NCBI RefSeq assembly: GCF_000337895.1
Contig: NZ_AOMA01000201.1
Coordinates: forward strand, 1 to 39,527
Length of the DNA: 39,527 nt
Reading direction: 5' to 3'
Source of the DNA: Halobiforma nitratireducens JCM 10879
GTDB lineage: Archaea > Halobacteriota > Halobacteria > Halobacteriales > Natrialbaceae
Part shown: positions 7,643 to 15,024 of the stretch, piece after piece
Layout of the letters: each line of letters begins with the position of its first letter
Numbering within the stretch: the stretch's first letter is position 1
Notes under the pieces: model-generated
Database searches by the model: none
What the model was told of the DNA's origin: nothing
The model's input: the letters and a program-made list of their open reading frames with translations, nothing else
Program-made: the position numbers and the translations under genes

Positions 7643-8581
7643 TCAGTCCGCGAACGGCTCGCTGTCGACGTCTTCGCCGAGCGTCAGTTCGTCCTCGCTC
7701 GGTCGCTCACCCGTCGGCAGCGAGTCGCGGAACCGGTCGACGACCGATCGGGCCTCCGGTAGTTCCGTATCGCCGAGCGCGCCGAGCAGCGCCATCGCCC
7801 GACGTGCTCGCGTGCGTCGCCACGACTCCTCGCGGTGCTCGTACGTCCGGATACCCCGGAGGAAGTCGGCTTTCGAGAACTCCGGCCAGTAGGGCGTACA
7901 GAAAAAGACCGCAGCCTCGTTGCCGTTGGCGTGCCAGGGGAGGAAGTTCGAGGTCCGCTCGTCGCCACCGGTACGAATGATCAGATCGACGTCCCGGACC
8001 GGACGGTCGTACAGCCGCCGTTCGATCGTCCCGATGTCGATCTCGTCGGGCTCGAGTGCCCCGTCGTCGACCTCGGCTGCGACCCCGCGGGCGGCCTCGA
8101 GCAGCCGCGATCGACCGCCGTAGGCCAAGGCGATGTTGAGGACGAACGCATCGTAGTCGCTGGTCCGTCGCTCGGCGTAGTCGACGGCCTCTTGGACGCG
8201 CTCGGGAAGCAGCTCGATCTCGCCGATCGCACGGATGCCGACCTCGTTTTCGTGGACGCGGTCGGCGTCGGCGAACTCCCGGAGCTTCTCACAGAGGAGG
8301 TCGAACAATTCCTCGTTTTCCTCGTCGGGCCGTTCGAAGTTCTCAGTGGAGAACGCATACAGCGTCAGTTCTTCGACGCCGACGTCCTGACACCACTCGA
8401 GAACGCGCTCGGTCGTCTTCGCGCCCTCGCGGTGGCCCCGCGGAGCGTCGTCGCCCTTGCGGCGTGCGTACCGACGGTTGCCGTCCTGAATTACCGCGAC
8501 GTGTGTCGGTGCGCCGGAAATCTCTCGGGAGAGGACACGCTCGTACACCGCATCGACGCGACGGCGGAACCACCGCTTCAT
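7643..8581 (-). CDS. uppS: Undecaprenyl-diphosphate synthase family cis-prenyltransferase, catalytic subunit
   Basis: 312 residues. It extends a prenyl diphosphate with cis isoprene units to make the polyprenyl (dolichol-type) carrier lipid for N-glycosylation and related surface glycans. Visible motifs: H-V-A-V-I-Q-D-G-N-R-R-Y-A with catalytic Asp33, G-H-R-E-G-A, T-L-Y-A-F-S-T-E-N-F-E-R-P, D-L-I-I-R-T-G-G-D-E-R-T-S-N-F-L-P-W, and F-F-C-T-P-Y-W-P-E-F. After the fold come about 50 extra residues, ending acidic (S-E-P-F-A-D). The usual C-terminal RxG of homodimeric enzymes, as in the R-R-F-G-G of bacterial UppS, is not evident. That gap is filled by the divergent homologue at 6054-6686. The start ATG at 8579-8581 is the family N-terminus. 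Confidence 0.95.
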   Translation of the reverse strand: MKRWFRRRVDAVYERVLSREISGAPTHVAVIQDGNRRYARRKGDDAPRGHREGAKTTERVLEWCQDVGVEELTLYAFSTENFERPDEENEELFDLLCEKLREFADADRVHENEVGIRAIGEIELLPERVQEAVDYAERRTSDYDAFVLNIALAYGGRSRLLEAARGVAAEVDDGALEPDEIDIGTIERRLYDRPVRDVDLIIRTGGDERTSNFLPWHANGNEAAVFFCTPYWPEFSKADFLRGIRTYEHREESWRRTRARRAMALLGALGDTELPEARSVVDRFRDSLPTGERPSEDELTLGEDVDSEPFAD

Positions 8582-8744
8582 CGGCAGAGTCCACGAGACC
8601 GACGATTATGTGTCTTGTGTGTTACTTTCTGCCTGTGAGACTGGCAACCACGACATCGAACTGGGTAAAAACGCCCGCCATACGGCCGGACACTCCGCCG
8701 ACCGAATCGTGACGGCTATGAGTGCGGCCGCCCTCGTTCCGACG

Positions 8745-9149
8745 ATGGCAGACGCGATCGACGACGACCTCTATCAGCGCACCAAGGCACTGCTCGAGCC
8801 CGGCGAGATCGAACTCAACGGGGCGATCGTCCACACGGAGTTCGACGGTAGCGAGGACGTTCAGATGATGCAGGCGACGATCGACATCGGCGACATCATC
8901 GCCGACCACTCCGGCTACGACCCCACTGACTGTTTCGTCTACTCGGGCAACGACGACCCCGACTTTTCCTCGAACCAGCACCAGGGGCTCACGCTCGAGG
9001 ACGAGGAGTTCGTCTGGGAGTGCCAGCAACTGCTCCGCGAGGGGAGTTTCGATGTCGTCATCTACTATCGGGCCAGCGCGGATCACGAGGCTATCCTCGG
9101 GGACGTTCGGGAGCTGGGGTTCGACGTGACCGGCGTCGAAGGGGAGTAA
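8745..9149 (+). CDS. DUF5778-type conserved haloarchaeal protein
   Basis: 134 residues from M-A-D-A-I-D-D-D-L-Y-Q-R-T-K (ATG 8745); an in-frame ATG at 8718 would add nine residues and further extensions look non-coding. It is soluble and acidic with no membrane segment. Characteristic stretches are L-L-E-P-G-E-I-E-L-N-G, D-V-Q-M-M-Q-A-T-I-D-I-G, F-S-S-N-Q-H-Q-G-L-T-L and F-V-W-E-C-Q-Q-L-L-R, which I recognise as the haloarchaeal DUF5778 pattern. No function is known. It lies 94 bp before the haem operon on the same strand, which may be incidental. Confidence 0.85.
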   Translation: MADAIDDDLYQRTKALLEPGEIELNGAIVHTEFDGSEDVQMMQATIDIGDIIADHSGYDPTDCFVYSGNDDPDFSSNQHQGLTLEDEEFVWECQQLLREGSFDVVIYYRASADHEAILGDVRELGFDVTGVEGE

Positions 9150-9243
9150 GCATCGTTTTCACCCCTAACACGGCCGCTGTCGCCGTTCCCAGAACATAGG
9201 AGTCGACAGGTCCCTTATGCCTGCCCGTTCCCGATCCACTCGT

Positions 9244-10470
9244 ATGTCTCCTGACGTCGCTCTCTCCGACCGGGAGCGGGCCATCGTCAACGCGTTCCAG
9301 GGCGGGTTCCCGGTCGTAGAACGACCGTTCGAACCCGCCGCGGCCGCGCTCCGAGAGCGGGGAATCGACGTCTCCGCGACGGCCCTCCTCGAGACGATCC
9401 GGACGCTCGACGAGCGCGAGATTATCTCCCGGTTCGGGCCGCTGATCGACGCCGAGGAGATCGGTGGCACCGCGGTACTCGTCGCGGCGTCGGCTCCCGA
9501 CGACCGGCTCGAGGAGGTCGCCGAGGCGATCAACGCCCGCCGCGAAGTGGCTCACAATTACGAGCGCGATCACCCGGAGCTGAACCTCTGGTTCGTCGTG
9601 TCCGTCGCCGACGAGGACCGTGTCTCCGAGGTACTGTCGGCGATCGAGGCCGAGACCGGAACGGAGACGTACGCGATGCCCAAACGCCGGGAGTTCGAAC
9701 TCGAGGCGACGTTCCCGGTCGACGGCCCGTTGTCGGATGCGGTAGGTGGGGAACGAACGGAGGGCACGGACGACGCTCCCGACCGAGAGCACGTCGGGGT
9801 CGACCTCTCTCGGCTCGGTTCTGGGCGTTTCGATGGTTTCGAGGACTTCGAGGACTTCGAGGACTTCGAGGGCTCCGGCGACGACCCTGGCCCCGACACC
9901 GACCCCACCACCGAGCCGGGCCGGGACCACACCGGAACGCCGGATTCGCTTTCGCCGGCCGAGCGCGATCTGGTTCTCGAGGTACAGGACGGACTGCCGT
10001 TGACCGAGACGCCCTACGCGGACGTCGCCGCCGCTATCGGACGGGAGCCGGCGTGGGTTCGTGGCACGATCCGACGGTTCGACCGTGAGGGGAAGATTCG
10101 CCGGATCGGAATCGTCCCGAACCACTACGCGCTCGGCTATACGGAAAACGGAATGACGGTGTGGGACGTATCGGACGACCTCGTCCCCGAAGTCGGACGC
10201 GCTGTGGGTTCGCTCCCGTTCGTGACCCACTGTTACGAGCGGCCCCGCCACGACGGCGTCTGGTCGTACAACCTGTTCGCGATGGTCCACGGCCGCACCG
10301 AGGCGGAGTGTCACCGACGGATCGATCGAGTCTACGAGCTCGTCGCCGACCACGAGGAGATCACCGAAGACGAGTGGGGGACGCTGTTTTCAACACGTAT
10401 CTTGAAGAAGTCGGGGATCAGACTACCCGAACGGGTCGAAGCGAACACCCGACGCACATCTCCGCAATGA
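9244..10470 (+). CDS. Siroheme decarboxylase AhbA-AhbB fusion (Lrp/AsnC-type)
   Basis: 408 residues from M-S-P-D-V-A-L-S-D (9244); ATG 9217 is a possible nine-residue extension, but a TATA-like ccttatgc just before it favours 9244. Two siroheme-decarboxylase units sit in tandem. The first (about 8-165) has an HTH plus F-G-P-L-I-D and A-H-N-Y-E-R. The second (about 240-400) has an HTH plus G-I-V-P-N-H-Y-A-L-G-Y, G-M-T-V-W-D-V and T-H-C-Y-E-R-P. AhbA/B remove two acetate carboxyls from siroheme to give didecarboxysiroheme in the archaeal siroheme-dependent haem pathway. An acidic linker holds three exact copies of a 9-bp repeat. The stop overlaps the SirC start (ATGA), and hemA follows, confirming the pathway. 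The single-chain fusion could be annotated simply as an Lrp regulator. Confidence 0.88.
   Translation: MSPDVALSDRERAIVNAFQGGFPVVERPFEPAAAALRERGIDVSATALLETIRTLDEREIISRFGPLIDAEEIGGTAVLVAASAPDDRLEEVAEAINARREVAHNYERDHPELNLWFVVSVADEDRVSEVLSAIEAETGTETYAMPKRREFELEATFPVDGPLSDAVGGERTEGTDDAPDREHVGVDLSRLGSGRFDGFEDFEDFEDFEGSGDDPGPDTDPTTEPGRDHTGTPDSLSPAERDLVLEVQDGLPLTETPYADVAAAIGREPAWVRGTIRRFDREGKIRRIGIVPNHYALGYTENGMTVWDVSDDLVPEVGRAVGSLPFVTHCYERPRHDGVWSYNLFAMVHGRTEAECHRRIDRVYELVADHEEITEDEWGTLFSTRILKKSGIRLPERVEANTRRTSPQ
9841..9867 (+). repeat. Three tandem copies of gaggacttc
   Basis: An exact 9-bp repeat (9841-9849, 9850-9858, 9859-9867) encoding E-D-F units in the linker between the two Ahb domains, with partial copies on both sides. 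It is in-frame, so copy-number change would only alter linker length. Confidence 0.85.
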
Positions 10471-11204
10471 TCCCGCTCCTACACGATTTCTCGAACGCGA
10501 CGGTGCTCGTCTTCGGCGGTGGTCCCGTCGGTGCCCGGAAGGCCCGACGGTTCTCGCGCGAGGCGGACGTGGTCGTCGTCAGTCCAGCGTTCGTCGCGGA
10601 CTTCGACGACCTCGAGTCCGCGGGGCCGCGTTCCGACGGTGACGACTGCCACGGCTCCACCGACGCCGACGCGATCGGCACCGTCCATCGGGTTCGTGCC
10701 GCGCCCGATCCGGACGACATCGACGGTTGGCTCAAGCGAACCGATCCCGCGCTCGTCGTCGCGGCGACCGACGATGGACAACTCAACGAAGCGATCGTCG
10801 AGGCCGCTCGAGACCGAGACGTGCTGGTCAACAGGGCCGACCGGTCGGGCGGGCGCGATCCGGGAAGCGTGGTCGTCCCCGCGACGATCCGCGATGATCC
10901 CGTCGTCGTCGCCGTCGCGACCGGCGGGACCGCTCCAGCCCTGAGCAAGCATCTACGACAAGAACTCGAGGAGTCGATCGACGGTGCGGGTGAGGTGGCG
11001 CGACTGTGCGACACGTTGCGTACCGAACTTCGATCCCGAAACGCGTCGCCGGCACAGCGCCGGGAGGTGGTTTCCCGTGTCGCCAGCTCGTCGGAAGTTT
11101 GGACAACTTTACGTAGTGGAGACTCTAATCGCCAGCAAGTGATCGAGGACGTGCTGGGTCAGGGTAAGGAACGCGACGACGGTATGGGGGGTGACCGGCA
11201 ATGA
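10467..11204 (+). CDS. sirC: Precorrin-2 dehydrogenase / sirohydrochlorin ferrochelatase-type (SirC)
   Basis: 245 residues. The N-terminal Rossmann fold shows G-G-G-P-V-G at residues 17-22 after V-L-V-F. Next come V-V-V-A-A-T-D-D-G-Q-L-N, then V-N-R-A-D, V-V-V-P-A-T-I-R and A-V-A-T-G-G-T-A-P-A-L-S-K-H-L-R, all diagnostic of the CysG-N/Met8/SirC family. It oxidises precorrin-2 to sirohydrochlorin with NAD+; ferrochelation is possible but not shown. The C-terminal 50 residues are variable. An acidic insertion (about 50-75) is likely a halophilic adaptation. It overlaps both neighbours by four bases (ATGA at 10467 and at 11201), so ahb-sirC-hemA are translationally coupled. Confidence 0.93.
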   Translation: MIPLLHDFSNATVLVFGGGPVGARKARRFSREADVVVVSPAFVADFDDLESAGPRSDGDDCHGSTDADAIGTVHRVRAAPDPDDIDGWLKRTDPALVVAATDDGQLNEAIVEAARDRDVLVNRADRSGGRDPGSVVVPATIRDDPVVVAVATGGTAPALSKHLRQELEESIDGAGEVARLCDTLRTELRSRNASPAQRREVVSRVASSSEVWTTLRSGDSNRQQVIEDVLGQGKERDDGMGGDRQ

Positions 11205-12622
11205 CGGGGGCCGGCGTCGTAAGCGGCGCACGCGTCACACACGACAGCGGGAGTGTCGACGATCTCGCCGACGCCAGTCCCGATCGACAGACCGCGGCCG
11301 TCGCCAACCTCTGTTCGCTGCCCCGGATCGAGGAGGCGTACGTACTCGCGACGTGCAACCGGGTCGAAGCCTACGTCGTCGGCCCCGACGCGGCCGTCGG
11401 CCGGGCGGCCCTCGAGCAGTTTTTCGCCGACGTCGACGACGAGGCGATCGTCAGGACCGGCCACGACGACAGTCTCCATCACCTCCTGCGGGTCGCGGCC
11501 GGACTCGAATCGGTCGTCCTGGGCGAGGATCAGATCATCGGCCAGGTTCGGGACGCCTACGAGGACGCACGCGAGGCCGACGGTATCGGATCGATGCTCG
11601 AACCGGCCGTCACGAAGGCGATCCACGTCGGGGAACGAGCCCGCACCGAGACCGATATCAACGAGGGCGTCGTCTCGCTTGGGTCGGCAGCGACCCGCCT
11701 CGCCGCCGAGGAGCTGTCCCTCGAGGGGGCGACCGCGCTGGTCGTCGGTGCAGGCGAGATGGGACAGCTGGCCGCCCGGAGTCTCGCGGACGCGGGCGTC
11801 GAGGAAGTGCTGATCGCGAACCGGACGGTCTCGCGGGCCGGCCACCTCGCCGACGAGCTAGAGACGGAGGCTCCCGTCAGCGACACGCGAGCCCTCTCGC
11901 TCGAGTCGCTGTCGGCTGCGGCGACCGAGGCCGACGTAGTCGTCACCGCGACGGGCAGCGACGAACCGGTACTCGAGCGCGGCCACCTCGTGGCCGCCGC
12001 GGTGAGCGACCGAGACGACGCCGGTGTCGATCCGGGTCACGATCGCTCACAGCGGGTGGTCGTCGATCTCGGCCAACCACGCGATGTCGCGCCCGCGGCC
12101 GACGAGCTTCCGTCCGTGGCAGTGTACGACCTCGACGACCTCGAGTCGGTCACCGAGGAAACCAGACGCCAGCGGGCGTCGGCGGCTCGCGAGGTCGAAG
12201 CGATCGTCGATCGGGAGTTCGATCTCCTGCTCGACCAGTACAAGCGCGCCCGTGCGGACGAAGCGATCGCGGCGATGTACGAGTCGGCCGACCGGATCAA
12301 GGAACGCGAACTCGAGAAGGCGCTGTCCCAGCTCGGCGAGGACCTCAGCGAGCCCCAGCGCGAGGTCGTCGAGTCGATGGCCGACACGCTGGTGAGCCAG
12401 CTGCTCGCGCCACCGACCAGAAGCCTTCGGGAGGCGGCCGCCGAAGACGACTGGGAGACGATCCACACCGCCTTGCAACTGTTCGACCCGCACTTCGACG
12501 ACGACGTCGAAGTCGCGTCGCTGCTCGAGGCAAGCGCAGGCGAAGGGGGTGCGGGGGGTGCAACCGACTCCGATGCGCCCGTTGCTGGCGTCGAGTCGTT
12601 CGCCGCGACCGACGACGACTGA
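11201..12622 (+). CDS. hemA: Glutamyl-tRNA reductase
   Basis: 473 residues. It makes glutamate-1-semialdehyde from glutamyl-tRNA(Glu) with NADPH, the first committed step of tetrapyrrole synthesis. Catalytic Cys52 lies in L-A-T-C-N-R-V-E-A-Y. Further signatures are E-S-V-V-L-G-E-D-Q-I-I-G-Q-V, T-D-I-N-E-G-V-V-S-L-G-S-A-A and the NADP fold V-V-G-A-G-E-M-G-Q-L-A. A dimerisation helix region with R-A-D-E-A-I-A-A-M-Y covers about 345-430. An acidic and Gly-rich tail (about 440-473) extends beyond bacterial HemA. The start ATG at 11201 overlaps sirC. Coupling of HemA with the late siroheme-branch enzymes suggests that total tetrapyrrole flow and siroheme use are co-expressed. Confidence 0.97.
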   Translation: MTGAGVVSGARVTHDSGSVDDLADASPDRQTAAVANLCSLPRIEEAYVLATCNRVEAYVVGPDAAVGRAALEQFFADVDDEAIVRTGHDDSLHHLLRVAAGLESVVLGEDQIIGQVRDAYEDAREADGIGSMLEPAVTKAIHVGERARTETDINEGVVSLGSAATRLAAEELSLEGATALVVGAGEMGQLAARSLADAGVEEVLIANRTVSRAGHLADELETEAPVSDTRALSLESLSAAATEADVVVTATGSDEPVLERGHLVAAAVSDRDDAGVDPGHDRSQRVVVDLGQPRDVAPAADELPSVAVYDLDDLESVTEETRRQRASAAREVEAIVDREFDLLLDQYKRARADEAIAAMYESADRIKERELEKALSQLGEDLSEPQREVVESMADTLVSQLLAPPTRSLREAAAEDDWETIHTALQLFDPHFDDDVEVASLLEASAGEGGAGGATDSDAPVAGVESFAATDDD

Positions 12623-12670
12623 GTCGTCGTACTCCACCGGCGGAGTGTCCGCCTGGCCGACCTCAGCATA

Positions 12671-12680
12671 ACCATTATCT
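12671..12680 (+). promoter_or_regulatory. Probable TATA box before the pterin dehydratase gene
   Basis: accattatct, centred about 28 nt before the ATG at 12704, in an AT-rich pocket following hemA. The spacing fits a leaderless transcript. Confidence 0.45.
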
Positions 12681-12703
12681 GGTTGGCTTACATCCTCACC
12701 CAC

Positions 12704-12985
12704 ATGGCCGACTTACTCTCAGACGACGAAATCGATGCACAACTGCCGGACGAGTGGTCGCAGGAGGGTGACGAGATCGTTCGTACCTACGAGTTCGACG
12801 ACTACCTCCACGGAGTCAACTTCGCCCAGATGGTCGGCGAGATCGCCGAGTCACAGTTTCACCATCCGGAGATCGTCATCCGGTACAAGGAAGTCGAGAT
12901 TCGGCTCACGTCCCACGAAGAGGGCGGCATCACCGACCAGGACGTGGAGATGGCGGAACTGATCGAGTCCGAACGCGAGGCCTGA
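12704..12985 (+). CDS. 4a-hydroxytetrahydrobiopterin dehydratase (PCD/DCoH)
   Basis: 93 residues, the usual family length, starting M-A-D-L-L-S-D-D-E-I (ATG 12704; an upstream in-frame ATG at 12683 adds an unlikely hydrophobic heptapeptide). Family motifs include L-P-D-E-W, then A-E-S-Q-F-H-H-P-E-I-V-I-R-Y with the active-site His pair, and E-I-R-L-T-S-H-E-E-G-G-I-T-D-Q-D. It recycles the 4a-carbinolamine of tetrahydrobiopterin, classically made by aromatic amino acid hydroxylases; the archaeal partner enzyme is not in this window. Monocistronic with its own promoter. Confidence 0.95.
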   Translation: MADLLSDDEIDAQLPDEWSQEGDEIVRTYEFDDYLHGVNFAQMVGEIAESQFHHPEIVIRYKEVEIRLTSHEEGGITDQDVEMAELIESEREA

Positions 12986-13144
12986 CCCGGACGAAGACGA
13001 GCCGAGACGGGAACGGAGCGGGTGTGGTCCGGTCGACTGACGGCTCAGACTGGAGCCGGCCCGGACTCGAGCTCCGACCCTGACGACTCGACCCCAGACC
13101 GAAGTACCGCTCTCCGACTGTTCCCGACGTCTCATCGTCCGAGC

Positions 13145-13549
13145 ATGCACGCTGCCTACGTCTTCCGCGTCACCGTCCGCGTTCGGAGCCCGACGCCGGC
13201 GGTTACCGTCGATCCGGGAAGCGCAACCACCGAACTCACGGTCCGCCGGGATGCGCCGGAACCCGGAACGGACGGATGGCTGTTCTTCCGGGACACGCTC
13301 TGGCGGGGCGAGGTCTCGGACCCGGAGTACGCGCGCCGTCTCGCGACGGAGTGGCTCGAGGCGGACGACGGCGACGACCCACTCGCGGTCGAATCCGTCA
13401 CGTTCAGCGAACTCCGCACCGACGAGGCCTACTACGACGCGCTCAAAGGGGAGATCGGAGCCGACCTCGAGGCGTTCAACGCCGATAGCGTCTCGGAAGT
13501 GCTCTCGAAGTATCTCGGTTCGAGTATCAGGGTGACCGACGGTACCTGA
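13145..13549 (+). CDS. LWR-salt type haloarchaeal protein
   Basis: 134 residues from ATG 13145 (M-H-A-A-Y-V-F-R-V-T-V). The upstream in-frame region to 13022 is low in complexity and not convincing as protein. It is soluble and acidic, and has the motif R-D-T-L-W-R-G-E-V that names the LWR-salt family, plus Y-L-G-S-S-I-R-V near the C-terminus. The V-R-V and T-E-L-T-V-R repeats suggest a beta-rich N-terminus. Function unknown. Confidence 0.85.
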   Translation: MHAAYVFRVTVRVRSPTPAVTVDPGSATTELTVRRDAPEPGTDGWLFFRDTLWRGEVSDPEYARRLATEWLEADDGDDPLAVESVTFSELRTDEAYYDALKGEIGADLEAFNADSVSEVLSKYLGSSIRVTDGT

Positions 13550-13580
13550 CCGTCACGGCGGCCGGACGGTCCGATCGCTA

Positions 13581-13590
13581 CACATATACG
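13581..13590 (+). promoter_or_regulatory. Probable TATA box of the HAD hydrolase gene
   Basis: cacatatacg, centred about 31 nt before the ATG at 13617; an A/T island in GC-rich surroundings with standard haloarchaeal spacing. Confidence 0.5.
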
Positions 13591-13616
13591 GCACAGACCC
13601 ATAGAGCAAGGTCCCA

Positions 13617-14255
13617 ATGGCCTCCGAATACGACTTCTGGCTGCTCGATCTCGACGGCACGCTCGTCGACGTCGAGTGGTCGTACACCCGCGGCGTGTTC
13701 GATCGGGTCGGCGACAGGCTCGGATACCGGTTTTCCGACCGTGAGGCCGAAATCCTCTGGAACGGGCTCACCGGCTCTCGTGACCGACAGCTCCGGGAGT
13801 GGGGGCTCGAGCCCGGGGCGTTCTGGGACGCTTTTCACGCCGAGGAGGACCCGCAGGTCCGGGCCGAACAGACGTACCTCCACGAGGACGCCGCGTTCGT
13901 CGGTGACCTCGAGGAGCCGGTCGGACTGGTCACGCATTGCCAACAGTTCCTCTGTGAACCCGTTCTCGACGAACTCGACATCCGCGACTGGTTCGACGCA
14001 CGGCTCTGTTGTACCGAGGAGACGGGGTGGAAACCCGATCCGACGCCGGTGCAGCGCGTGATGAACGATCTCGGTGTCGGACACAACGGCCACGAGGGCG
14101 TGCTCGCAGGTGACGGCGCTTGCGACGTCGGCGCGGCCTGGAACGCCGGACTGGACGCGATCCACGTCGAACGCATCGGCCACGAGCGCCGTGGCCGCTG
14201 CGTGCTCGGGGACTACCGCGTGCGGTCGTTCGACGAACTCGAGTACTCGTACTGA
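13617..14255 (+). CDS. HAD superfamily hydrolase (phosphatase-like)
   Basis: 212 residues. All four HAD motifs are visible: motif I D-L-D-G-T-L-V-D with nucleophile Asp11 and Asp13; motif II Thr in G-L-V-T-H-C; motif III Lys in E-T-G-W-K-P-D-P; motif IV G-D-G-A-C-D-V-G-A-A. The insert between motifs I and II is a helical C1 cap (about 20-90), as in phosphoglycolate phosphatase-like and haloacid dehalogenase-like enzymes. Substrate not predictable; a small phosphorylated metabolite is likely. It has its own TATA box and lies 13 bp from the convergent regulator gene. Confidence 0.93.
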   Translation: MASEYDFWLLDLDGTLVDVEWSYTRGVFDRVGDRLGYRFSDREAEILWNGLTGSRDRQLREWGLEPGAFWDAFHAEEDPQVRAEQTYLHEDAAFVGDLEEPVGLVTHCQQFLCEPVLDELDIRDWFDARLCCTEETGWKPDPTPVQRVMNDLGVGHNGHEGVLAGDGACDVGAAWNAGLDAIHVERIGHERRGRCVLGDYRVRSFDELEYSY

Positions 14256-14268
14256 CACCGCGTGGCTT

Positions 14269-14919
14269 TTACTGAGGTCGGCCTGCCGACTCGAGTTCGT
14301 CGTTGACGAGCGTTTCGTACGCGCGGCGGAACCGTTCCGACAGCGCCTGATGGGAAATTCCCAGCTCGTCGGCTAACTCCTCCATCGAGACGCTCCGTGG
14401 AATCTCGAAGTAGCCGTACTCGAGGGCTGCCTCGAGTGCTTCCCGCTGTTCGGGCGTCAGCCGGGATTCGACCTCGGTTCGCTGTCGAACGTCACTGACA
14501 CGTCTGAGGTCGGCGTCGACGCCGCGTTCGACCAGACGGTCGTACCCCTCACAGAGCCCCTCGCGGTCAGGGAACCGGACTTTCATCTGCCACCAGCCGT
14601 CGGTGCCCCAGGCTTCGAGCAACGAGCTTCCCTCGACGAGCAACTCCTCGTAGAGTCTGTTCATCCCTCGGTTCTCGGCGAACCGAACGTCGAACAACAG
14701 CCGGTGATCGGTCTCGACCAGAAGCTCGGTCGAGCTCACCGCCGGATCGGCGTGGAACGCCCGCTCGATCCGCTCACGGTCGACGTTCGCCACCCAGAGG
14801 GACGGCCGGTTCTTCGATACCGAGGACTCGAGTTCGACCGTAACGTCGGGCACCCGCTCGAACGTCTGCTCGAGCGTCGTATCTGTGGCCGACAGGCGGA
14901 GTTCCGCTATCGTCGACAT
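14269..14919 (-). CDS. Bacterio-opsin activator (HTH_10) family regulator
   Basis: 216 residues from M-S-T-I-A-E-L-R-L-S (cat at 14917-14919); a nine-residue upstream extension exists but contains no conserved pattern. The N-terminal about 150 residues form the Bat-associated sensing domain (W-W-Q-M-K-V-R-F-P-D-R). The C-terminal HTH_10 (about 155-210) reads L-T-P-E-Q-R-E-A-L-E-A-A-L-E-Y-G-Y-F-E-I-P, then E-E-L-A-D-E-L-G-I-S-H-Q-A-L-S-E-R-F-R-R-A. The plus-strand element aaaaatggctttt at 14944-14956 provides an AT-rich promoter. It is encoded next to the MoeA-PBP gene and is a paralogue of the regulator at 21469. Ligand and targets unknown. Confidence 0.9.
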   Translation of the reverse strand: MSTIAELRLSATDTTLEQTFERVPDVTVELESSVSKNRPSLWVANVDRERIERAFHADPAVSSTELLVETDHRLLFDVRFAENRGMNRLYEELLVEGSSLLEAWGTDGWWQMKVRFPDREGLCEGYDRLVERGVDADLRRVSDVRQRTEVESRLTPEQREALEAALEYGYFEIPRSVSMEELADELGISHQALSERFRRAYETLVNDELESAGRPQ

Positions 14920-15024
14920 CACGACACGTACTCCGTCAAAGACCAAAAATGGCTTTTCAGCGAGGGTTAACCGTCCGGGTTCCGGATACGTTCGACCGGG
15001 CCGGGCGTTCGTGGCACCGGACTC

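Noticed and set aside
11191-12771. 526-residue frame overlapping hemA
   Set aside because: Extremely Arg/Gly-rich and covers a certain hemA in a different frame.
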